A stretch of DNA of 45,518 nt from Spirochaetaceae bacterium. Lineage in GTDB: Bacteria > Spirochaetota > Spirochaetia > SZUA-6 > Bin103. Every line of letters begins with the position of its first letter. Position 1 is the stretch's first letter. A program made the position numbers and the translations under genes. The stretch is taken from the NCBI GenBank assembly GCA_028821475.1, contig JAPPGB010000099.1:1-45518 (forward strand). The letters run 5' to 3'. The notes beneath the pieces were generated by a model, which saw nothing but the letters and a program-made list of their open reading frames with translations, was not told where the DNA came from and made no database searches. This document shows positions 16,600-23,096 of the stretch, piece by piece.

Positions 16600-17212
16600 C
16601 TATTGATACCGGACTCTGGGGTCCAGGTAGGGATAGATCAGGTCGACTATCAGGTTGCTCCCCAACACCGCCACGCCGAACACCAGGTTCAGTCCCGAGA
16701 CCACCGGGTAGTCTCTGCTATTGAGCGCATTCAGGAACAGACGCCCCAACCCCGGCAGGTTGAATATGTTCTCGATGATGACCGAGCCACCCACCAGGAG
16801 CGGAAGCTGCAGGCCGATCAGGGTAACCACCGGTATGAGCGCATTCTTGAGGGCGTGCCCCACGATGACTGCCCGCTCTCTGAGACCCTTGGCCCACGTC
16901 GATGGTTACCGGCAATCGGGCCATTATCCTCTCTTCGATCGGAATGACGCCAACCATGGAGGAGCCAAGGGTGCCGCGCAGAAGGATATCTCCGAGCCAG
17001 CGTCCATACTGCACGTAGACAGGCAGGTCCAATCCCAGCATGCGTTCCAGGGCTTCCCGGTCGAAGGTGTCGTCATACTGGTATTGCATCTGCCCGAGCA
17101 TGAGATCGATGATGTCGCCGGGGATGAACCGAACCGCGAGAAAGACCAGCACGGTCAATATGAACAGCGTGGGGATCATCAGCAACAGACGCCTGATGAT
17201 GTACGCTCTCAT
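16600..17212 (-). pseudogene. ABC transporter permease, DppB/OppB type, with internal deletion and frameshift
   Basis: From ATG 17212 the N-terminus reads as a normal DppB (MRAYIIRRLLLMIPTLF), including RFIPGD and DREALERMLGLDLP, up to RLPVTID. The C-terminal part, WAKGLRERAVIVGHALKNAL through YPYLDPRVRYQ, is also normal but lies in another frame. In intact relatives about 110-130 residues with several transmembrane segments lie between these two points. Here they are joined directly near nt 16895-16900. This is an internal deletion combined with a frameshift, so no functional permease can be made. An assembly collapse is the alternative explanation. Confidence 0.85.
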
Positions 17213-17225
17213 GTCACACGCCCCG

Positions 17226-17261
17226 TCATTTAATGAGATAAGGTCATTCAATGAGAAAGGG
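17226..17261. promoter_or_regulatory. Two tandem palindromic operator-like sites upstream of the DppB-type gene
   Basis: Two 18-base units, each containing a perfect dyad: TCATT-T-AATGA at 17226-17236 and TCATT-C-AATGA at 17244-17254, followed by GAxAxGG in both. They lie 14-50 bases upstream of the permease ATG, in the 146-base gap after the substrate-binding protein. Paired dyads at fixed spacing are typical of cooperative binding by a dimeric regulator. The regulator is unknown. Confidence 0.5.
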
Positions 17262-17358
17262 AGCCGGGAAACGCGCCCCGCAGCGAGCAGCCTCCCGGCC
17301 CCCTTCCTGCCGCAACTCACCCCGGAGCGAGCTCACCCCGGAACAAGCCTGGCAGAGC

Positions 17359-18113
17359 CTAAAATCCCATCTCTTCCTTCAGCTCAGTATCGATCCAGAT
17401 GCGGGAGAAGAAGGTATCCTGTTGACCGACTCCCAACCAGATTTCACCGTTGTAGCCCTTGACCCACGGCTGGCTCACGTTGAACTGTGGGACTTCGCCG
17501 CCCCAGATGCTCCAGTGCCGCTCCAGCGCGTACAGGTATCCCTCTCGCGTCAGCCGCTGCGATTCCTCTTCAGTGGCGGCGGCCTGTTGGGCTTCGTACA
17601 TGGCGTCATAAACCGGGTCGGACACGTTCGAATGGGCCCAGGACGTGGTCGTGTAGTATGCGCCCAGCCCGGCTACCGAAGGACTCGGAAGCCCGCCTAA
17701 TTCCGCGGAGATCATCTCGAACGTTCCTTCAGTTCTGACGGCGACAAACTCCGGAATCGGTGTTACCCGAACCTCGACATCGACGCCGACCTCACCCCAC
17801 TGGGCGGCGACCAACTCCGCAAACGTCGTGTCGTACCGCTCGTTGTGGGTCAACACGGTCTGGAAGCGAGTGCCGTCGGCGCCGCGTGGATACCCGGCCG
17901 CATCGAGCAACGCTTCCGCCCCTGCCGGGTCGTGGGTGTAGACCTTCCTGACCGCTTCAGGCCACTCTTCGAAGGGGGTCGTCCACCCTTTCAGCTCTTC
18001 GCCGTAGACGCCCTGAGGCCTGGTAGATCCCCAACCCTGGTAATAGGTCGCGTAGATCGTGTCGAGATCGAGTGCCATCTGCATTGCCTGGCGCACCCGG
18101 ATGTCGTCAAACG
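17359..18113 (-). pseudogene. ABC transporter substrate-binding protein (family 5), N-terminal half missing
   Basis: The reading frame encodes only the C-terminal half of a peptide/nickel-type solute-binding protein. It begins at PFDDIRVRQAMQMALDLDTI, which in intact family 5 proteins lies near the middle, and runs through AELVAAQWGEVGVDVEVR to the C-terminus. A TAG stop sits immediately upstream of the PFDD codons, and no signal peptide or N-terminal lobe follows to the right. The first internal ATG is at 18096. The missing half was lost by deletion or rearrangement at about 18113. It is upstream of and co-oriented with the broken DppB-type and intact DppC-type permeases. Confidence 0.85.
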
Positions 18114-18511
18114 GCTAGCGACGCTGCGCTCCCTGGCTACTCTCGGGCCCGCAACGCGGACCGCCAGTGAGAGTCAATTCGCCAACAGCGCGCGGCGTGT
18201 GACTCACCGGGTTCGCCCGGGCTCACGCCGCGCGCGGGTGCGGTTCTTTGAGTATCACTCTGCACTGCCGGTGCGCCGGAAATAACCGGCAGGGCGACAT
18301 CTGCCTCGCGCCGCCACGTGGGGCGGTGGTTGGCGAAGCAGCGAGTCTGAGGGGGATAGGACGCACCGGCTGCCGCACTGCCTACCGGCTTCTGCGCTCC
18401 CTGTTGTCAGGACGATTCATCCGCATCCGTTTGATCCCCGAAACGGGTTCATCCTCCCACGCTCGCCGGACCATGTCAAGCGCGCGGACTCCGACACGCT
18501 CCGACACGCTG
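18114..18511. other. Gene-free junction region beside the truncated transporter
   Basis: 398 bases with no recognisable coding content on either strand; the N-terminal half of the solute-binding protein is not here. It contains a long hairpin (18188-18235), a CCGTTT/AAACGG inverted repeat at 18427-18446, a tandem 10-base CCGACACGCT pair at about 18491-18510, and CTGCGCTCCCTG occurring twice about 270 bases apart. It looks like rearrangement debris. Confidence 0.6.
18188..18235. repeat. Long nested GC-rich hairpin
   Basis: Perfect 12-bp outer stem, GCGCGCGGCGTG (18188-18199) with CACGCCGCGCGC (18224-18235). Inside is a second stem, CCGGG (18207-18211) with CCCGG (18216-18220), closed by a TTCG tetraloop. 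A GTGACTCAC dyad overlaps the left side. No T tract follows. It could be a strong transcription barrier, or the end of a mobile or repetitive palindromic element at the rearrangement boundary. Confidence 0.6.
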
Positions 18512-19369
18512 CTAGTGGGCGCGGTAATAGCAGATGCGGTATTGGTCGCGGATGACGAAGCCGAGGTTCTCGTACAGGCGGATGGCGGCCCGGTTGTCCG
18601 GCTTCACGAACAGTGTGGCCGATTTTCCGGCGGCGAACAGGGTGTGCAGCAGGACCGTCATGACCGCGGCGCCGTAACCGCGTCTGCGCCGTGTCTGGTC
18701 GGTGAACACGCCGCCGATCTGGTCGACCGCGAAGCCGCGCGCGTTGGTGCCCGCCTTGGTGACCGGGTGTCCATGCACGGCGCCGAAGTAGACCAGCTCG
18801 CGTTGCAGACCGCCGCGCAGCAGCCGCAGGCACTCGTCGGCGTTGAACCGGGAGCCGTCGAGCAGCACCTCTTCCAGTTCGTAGGCGCGCTGCAGGTCGA
18901 ACAGCCGCTTGGCGTCGCGCGGCCGGGCGCGCTGCAGGCGCAGTTCCGGCGGCGTGGCGGCGGCGCGGCAGGAGGTGGCGTCCACGGTCATCAGCAGGTA
19001 GTCGACCACCGCGTAGCCGCGCCCGAGCAGTTCCTGGACGCGGGCTACCTCGGTACGCAGGCCCATGGCGGAGTGCAGCCGGCCGCATGCGCGCCGGACC
19101 AGCGGACGCAGCACGCGCGGCAGCGGCAGGTCGCCGCGCAGCGCCGGCAGCACCAGGCCGGAGCGCGTCACCAGCAGCGCCGGGGAAGGCCCGGAGCCGG
19201 CGGGAGGGCGCCCGCCGACCAGCACGCTCCAGGTCGGCCACGGCCAGCGGGCGCGCGGCGTGGACTCGGCGAGGCGGGCGCTGAACGGTACGTACGCCCA
19301 CTCCCGTTCGCGCAGCGCGCTCGCCACCGGTGCCAGGTCCGCGGCCGCCGCGAAGCGCCAGCGGCTCAC
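18512..19369 (-). CDS. GNAT family N-acetyltransferase
   Basis: 285 residues from GTG 19369, which overlaps the stop of the upstream hydrolase gene as GTGA. The C-terminal 120 residues form a GNAT (FR47-like) domain: GGVFTDQTRRRRGYGAA is the acetyl-CoA pyrophosphate loop (motif A, R/QxxGxG/A) and FVKPDNRAAIRLYENLGF is the closing motif B. The N-terminal half resembles degenerate GNAT sequence, so a double-GNAT fold is possible. The acceptor is unknown. It is the last gene of the LipM-type / glycosidase / GNAT operon. Confidence 0.85.
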   Translation of the reverse strand: MSRWRFAAAADLAPVASALREREWAYVPFSARLAESTPRARWPWPTWSVLVGGRPPAGSGPSPALLVTRSGLVLPALRGDLPLPRVLRPLVRRACGRLHSAMGLRTEVARVQELLGRGYAVVDYLLMTVDATSCRAAATPPELRLQRARPRDAKRLFDLQRAYELEEVLLDGSRFNADECLRLLRGGLQRELVYFGAVHGHPVTKAGTNARGFAVDQIGGVFTDQTRRRRGYGAAVMTVLLHTLFAAGKSATLFVKPDNRAAIRLYENLGFVIRDQYRICYYRAH

Positions 19370-21183
19370 GGTGCTCCGTCCGCCGCGGCCGCCTCGGCGC
19401 CGGCGAAGTCGAGCGGCCACCGGCCGGAGGCGGGGAAGTCGCCGGCCAGGACCGCGAAGCCGGCATCGAACGAGGCAGCGCTGTTGCCGTATACCGCGAC
19501 CGCTGTGTGCACCCACGGAACCTCGCGCAGGTACACCGGGGTGAGCGCCGACAACACGACGATGCGCTCGGCAAGCGGCTCCATGGCGGTGAGGATCTCG
19601 AGGCTGTTGAAGTTGGCCAGCTCGAAGATGATGGTGTCGTAGCCGCGGGCGGTGGCGGGAATCGCGCTCAGGTGCGGCTGACGGGCGAAGTAGAACGGGC
19701 TCCACGGGAACTTCGCCACATCCGCGTCGGGGTAGCGCCGGCGCCCGGCGTCCAGGAACGCGCGGTGCTGGCCGGCGAGCAGGATGCGCCCGCGCGTCAC
19801 GGGCAGCGGCAGCCCGGCGTCCCGCACCACGGTGACCGCGCGCGCCGCCGACGAGAAGAAGAACTCCGCGGCACCGGGCGCCGGCACCAGGTGGGCCAGC
19901 GAGCGGGTGACCGACGCGGCCGAGGAGAGCGGCAGCGGCGGAGTCGCGGTCACCGCGGCGCGCTTCGCCTCCAGCACGCGCACCGCGGCCGCCGCCACCC
20001 GGCTGCGGAACTGTTCGTCCTCCTTCATGCGCCGCCGGGCCACTTCCCAAGCCTGTTCCTGCCACGCCGGCGTGTGCGACACCAGCGCCAGGTCATTGCC
20101 GGCCTCGATGGCGGCCACCACCGCCTCCGCCGGCGACCCGGCGTACTGCACCACCCCGGTCATTTCCAGGTCGTCGGTGACCACGATCCCCTCGAAACCC
20201 AGCCGGTCGCGCAGCAACTCGTCCATGAACACCGGCGACAGCGAGGCGGGCAGATCTTCGTCCGCGATCGCCGGGAACGCCAAGTGGCCACTCATGATCG
20301 CGGGCAGTCCCTCGCGGATCAGGAACCGGTACGGCACCAGCTCGCGGTCCCACAGCCGCTCGCGGTCGGCGGCGATGCGCGGCAGCACCAGGTGCGAGTC
20401 GCGGTCGGCGGCGCCGTGGCCGGGGTAGTGCTTGGCGGTGGCGATGATGCCGGCGCTCTGCAGGCCGCGGAAGTACGCCACCGCCAGCAGGCCGGTCTGC
20501 ACCGGGTCGGAGCTGAACGCGCGCGGCCCGATCACCGACGCGTCGGGGCTGGAGTAGACGTCCACCGTGGGGGCGAAGTTCATGTTGATGCCGAGGGCTG
20601 CCAGTTCCAGGCCGAGGTAGCGGCCGGTGCGGTAGGCATCCTCGGGCATGCCGGCCGCGCCGATGGCGAGGTTCCCCGGTGTCTTCGAGACCTCGTGCTT
20701 GACGTGATCGATCCAGCCGCCCTCCAGGTCGGTCGCGATCAGCAGCGGGATGCGGCGCGGCTGCCGCTGCGCCGCCGCCTGCAGCTCGTCCACGTGCGCG
20801 GCAAGCTGTTCCAGGCTGGCGACGTTGCGCGGAAAGATCTTGACGCCGCCGAGGCCCTGCCCCTCGATCCAGCCGAGCAGAAACGGCGTGAGGACCGCAT
20901 CGGGATAGCCGAGCATGAACGCCTGTCCCAGCAACTCGTCGTCGCTCAGCGAAGCCGCAAACGCCCGCATCGCCTCCGCGCTGCCGAGCGCCTCCCAGAA
21001 CGTCACCGGCGCGGTCGATGTGGTCGTGGCGGCGTTCTCACCCGTGGCTCCGCCCGCCGTTGCCGCATCGTCCCGCCGTGCCGCGCCGCCGTTCCCCTCC
21101 GCTGCGATGGTGACTGCACCCGCCATGGCGAGGCCGGCCATGAAAAAACGGAGGGCCACCAACCGCGGCGAGCGCCAGCTCAT
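19366..21183 (-). CDS. Glycoside hydrolase family 3, NagZ-like beta-N-acetylhexosaminidase
   Basis: 605 residues from ATG 21183. The frame is open far upstream, but those residues lie in the LipM-type gene. An N-terminal hydrophobic segment (about 8-28) followed by an Ala/Thr-rich stretch suggests export. The GH3 barrel carries the NagZ histidine motif KHYPGHG (251-257) and Asp337 in VVTDDLEM as the candidate nucleophile. Cytosolic NagZ is about 340 residues; this one has an extra C-terminal domain after about residue 400, as in larger exported GH3 N-acetylhexosaminidases. It probably acts on peptidoglycan fragments or other GlcNAc glycans. It starts 13 bases after the LipM-type gene ends. 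Confidence 0.88.
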   Translation of the reverse strand: MSWRSPRLVALRFFMAGLAMAGAVTIAAEGNGGAARRDDAATAGGATGENAATTTSTAPVTFWEALGSAEAMRAFAASLSDDELLGQAFMLGYPDAVLTPFLLGWIEGQGLGGVKIFPRNVASLEQLAAHVDELQAAAQRQPRRIPLLIATDLEGGWIDHVKHEVSKTPGNLAIGAAGMPEDAYRTGRYLGLELAALGINMNFAPTVDVYSSPDASVIGPRAFSSDPVQTGLLAVAYFRGLQSAGIIATAKHYPGHGAADRDSHLVLPRIAADRERLWDRELVPYRFLIREGLPAIMSGHLAFPAIADEDLPASLSPVFMDELLRDRLGFEGIVVTDDLEMTGVVQYAGSPAEAVVAAIEAGNDLALVSHTPAWQEQAWEVARRRMKEDEQFRSRVAAAAVRVLEAKRAAVTATPPLPLSSAASVTRSLAHLVPAPGAAEFFFSSAARAVTVVRDAGLPLPVTRGRILLAGQHRAFLDAGRRRYPDADVAKFPWSPFYFARQPHLSAIPATARGYDTIIFELANFNSLEILTAMEPLAERIVVLSALTPVYLREVPWVHTAVAVYGNSAASFDAGFAVLAGDFPASGRWPLDFAGAEAAAADGAP

Positions 21184-21196
21184 CTCCAATCCCTGC

Positions 21197-22003
21197 TCAC
21201 CGGCCGCAGGTCCACTGCGATCGGCCGTAGCGGGTTGTCTCCAACTCCCGCGCCAGCCGCACTTCGGCCCCCGACAGCGTCGAGGGCTCGGCACCGACGT
21301 ACGTGCGGGCTGCCGCGGCCAACGTGTGCAGGGCCTCTTGGTAGCGCCAGCGGCGTCCGCTCTCGACGGCCACCGAGGTGGCGCCGGGGATGGCTCCTTC
21401 TTCGCGCGCGGGACCCCTTTCGCGGAGGTAGCGGGCGATGCGGGCGTAGGAGGTGGAGAGTGGGATCGAGCCGTGCTGCAGCGCGGCGTGGCGAGTGGTG
21501 ATCTGGGCGCTGCCCACCAGCTTCTTGGCGTCAGCGGTGATTTCGTATTCACCGGTGGTGCGGTAACAGTCAGGATCCGCCGCCGGTGCCGCGTTGTCGC
21601 CGGGGTGCACCGCACCGCGCACGCCGAGCGCGCTCAGCAGGCGCAGCAGCAGCGTCGCCGACGCCCTGTACGCCGCTCGCTTGGTGAACGGCTGCAGGTG
21701 GCGACGCCCAAGCACCACCGCGTAGGTGACCTCGTCGTCATGCAGAACGGCCCGCCCGCCGGTCGGCCGGCGCACCACGTCGACGCCGTCGCGAATACGC
21801 ATGGCGTTACCGGCCAAGTCGCCGGCCGCCTGAAACCGGCCCAGCGACACGCACGCCGGCGCGAACCCGTACAGCCGCAGCACCGGTGCGCCGTCCGGCG
21901 TCATGCAACGCAGTAGCGCCTCGTCCACGGCCATGTTGTGCGCACCGGGACGCTTCGGGTCGAGCAACAACCGAAACGCCCGGACCGGTGATAGCGGACT
22001 CAT
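21197..22003 (-). CDS. Lipoate/octanoate ligase-transferase family protein, LipM-like
   Basis: 268-residue member of the biotin/lipoate A/B protein ligase family. RRPTGGRAVLH is the conserved acyl-binding loop and KLVGSAQ (K161) carries the family lysine. Cys146 in DPDCYRT is at the place of the catalytic cysteine of LipM octanoyltransferases (Cys150 in Bacillus). That favours octanoyl transfer from acyl carrier protein to GcvH or E2 over ATP-dependent LplA ligation; the choice is inference. It is the first gene of a three-gene operon. The upstream TATAAT lies only 8 bases from the ATG. Confidence 0.85.
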   Translation of the reverse strand: MSPLSPVRAFRLLLDPKRPGAHNMAVDEALLRCMTPDGAPVLRLYGFAPACVSLGRFQAAGDLAGNAMRIRDGVDVVRRPTGGRAVLHDDEVTYAVVLGRRHLQPFTKRAAYRASATLLLRLLSALGVRGAVHPGDNAAPAADPDCYRTTGEYEITADAKKLVGSAQITTRHAALQHGSIPLSTSYARIARYLRERGPAREEGAIPGATSVAVESGRRWRYQEALHTLAAAARTYVGAEPSTLSGAEVRLARELETTRYGRSQWTCGR

Positions 22004-22011
22004 CCCGACAA

Positions 22012-22017
22012 ATTATA
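22012..22017 (-). promoter_or_regulatory. Consensus -10 element TATAAT for the LipM-type operon
   Basis: Perfect TATAAT on the minus strand, preceded directly by TG, ending 8 bases before the ATG at 22003. A start site 6-7 bases downstream would leave a leader of only about 2 bases, so the mRNA would be almost leaderless. No -35 match is evident (GGGGCC at 22035-22040). Confidence 0.5.
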
Positions 22018-22055
22018 CACCGGACGGTCCCGTCGGCCCCGGTACGCGCCGCCGC

Positions 22056-23096
22056 TTACGACCCGGGCGGAGTTAAGCGAGTTCGATGCGGATCGCCAGT
22101 CCGGGGACCCGCTGGAGCCGGACGTAGCCGGTTACGAGAACGGTCGACAGCGCTTCGGTCAGGGCTACGTAGGCGGCGCCGTAGGCGCTCACGCTGTGGC
22201 GGAATTGCTACATGCGTCGAGGAAACAGGTATGGGAAGAGCGCTCGATGTCGAGTTCGCGCTAGTGGCTGGCCGCTGATTCGCAACGTGCGGCACTGGGC
22301 GCGCCGAGCAAGGCACACCGGCCGAGTACGTGCGCGACCTCTGGGCTTCCTGCGTTACCGGGCGGGAGGCCGCGTGGCGTAGAGCGGTAAGCTTGGTGGC
22401 ATCACCAATCTGTTTGAGGAGGGTGCGCCGGCCGCACAGGCGCACGCCGTCGCCAACGAGCTTCAGGAAGCCCTCGCCGCGCGCCTCCGTGTAGCTGGCG
22501 CCGGTGAGCTGGCTCTGATAGTGGTATGAAGGCGAGTGCAGCCGTAAGACTGCCTCGATCGGATCAAGATTCTCAGCGGGGCTACTTCCATATTTCTCAA
22601 GGTACCAGAGCACGTGTTCGCCTCTCGTACCGAGCGGTGTGTGGGCCTGATGCCCCTGACCGAAGAAGGGGAAGGTCTTCTGGGGTCCCAGTCTGTCCGC
22701 GCCAAGGTAGAACATGCGCCACCGATAGAGCGAGCTCTCGGATGCACCAGAGAAGCCAAGCAAATTCGGTATGGGATCATCACCCGTGTCAGTACGCGCG
22801 ACTTGAACATATATCGCATGCGGTGACTGAAATGAAGCCTCCAGCACGATCGTGTCTTGTTCTGCTTTATCGTACAGCACCTCGTCGAACGAGCCAACAT
22901 CGACAAGATCGCCTTGCCAACGCAGCGCCGCCGGATTTCCATCGACGTCAAGTCCGGATTGGCGCAATAGCAACAACGCTTGCATGACGCTGCTTTTCCC
23001 GGCGCCATTCAATCCGGCGAGCACTGTAATCCCGCCAAGTTGTATCTCCTGGCTTCCGAAACACTTGAAGTTTTCCATCAAGACCCGACGAATCAT
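22056..23096 (-). CDS. AAA ATPase (ABC-like/DUF3696 type), C-terminally truncated
   Basis: The first about 205 residues are a clear AAA_15/DUF3696-type ATPase: MIRRVLMENFKCF, then Walker A GLNGAGKSS (28-36), Q-loop region LLLLRQSG, and LGADRLGPQ with LGTRGEHVLWYL. The ABC signature, Walker B and C-terminal half of the family are missing. From about residue 206 the frame enters a segment repeated at 24.6 kb (GEGFLKLV), then runs out of frame through about 105 low-complexity residues to 346. The protein is probably non-functional unless a short form works. Its ATG overlaps the stop of the DUF262 gene (ATGA), so the two formed one operon. GC is lower than in the surroundings. Confidence 0.8.
   Translation of the reverse strand: MIRRVLMENFKCFGSQEIQLGGITVLAGLNGAGKSSVMQALLLLRQSGLDVDGNPAALRWQGDLVDVGSFDEVLYDKAEQDTIVLEASFQSPHAIYVQVARTDTGDDPIPNLLGFSGASESSLYRWRMFYLGADRLGPQKTFPFFGQGHQAHTPLGTRGEHVLWYLEKYGSSPAENLDPIEAVLRLHSPSYHYQSQLTGASYTEARGEGFLKLVGDGVRLCGRRTLLKQIGDATKLTALRHAASRPVTQEAQRSRTYSAGVPCSARPVPHVANQRPATSANSTSSALPIPVSSTHVAIPPQRERLRRRLRSPDRSAVDRSRNRLRPAPAGPRTGDPHRTRLTPPGS
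22073..22270 (-). pseudogene. VapC (PIN-domain) toxin remnant
   Basis: A minus-strand frame ending at TAA 22073-22075 reads QFRHSVSAYGAAYVALTEAL and ends RVPGLAIRIELA. This is the C-terminus of a VapC-type PIN ribonuclease, usually (E/Q)LRHNxSAYDAAYVALAE. A TAG (22208-22210) interrupts the frame just before this stretch, and the preceding residues RHRALFPYLFPRRM still resemble the PIN sequence. The usual acidic residue in SAYD is Gly here. No VapB antitoxin is visible. Clearly a decayed fragment. Confidence 0.7.
22355..22485. repeat. Direct repeat copy 1: 3' end of an unknown gene family
   Basis: About 130 bases match 24633-24763 in the same orientation at roughly 80-85 percent identity by eye (offset about 2278 bases, one indel). 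On the minus strand it reads GEGFLKLVGDGVRLCGRRTL, then LLKQIGDATKLT. One extra base compared with copy 2 destroys the shared TAA stop, which lets the ATPase frame run on. Confidence 0.75.

Noticed and set aside
18188-18235. tRNA or tRNA-like gene (GGTTCGCC inside a stem-loop)
   Set aside because: No D-arm, anticodon arm or CCA/acceptor geometry; it is a simple nested hairpin.
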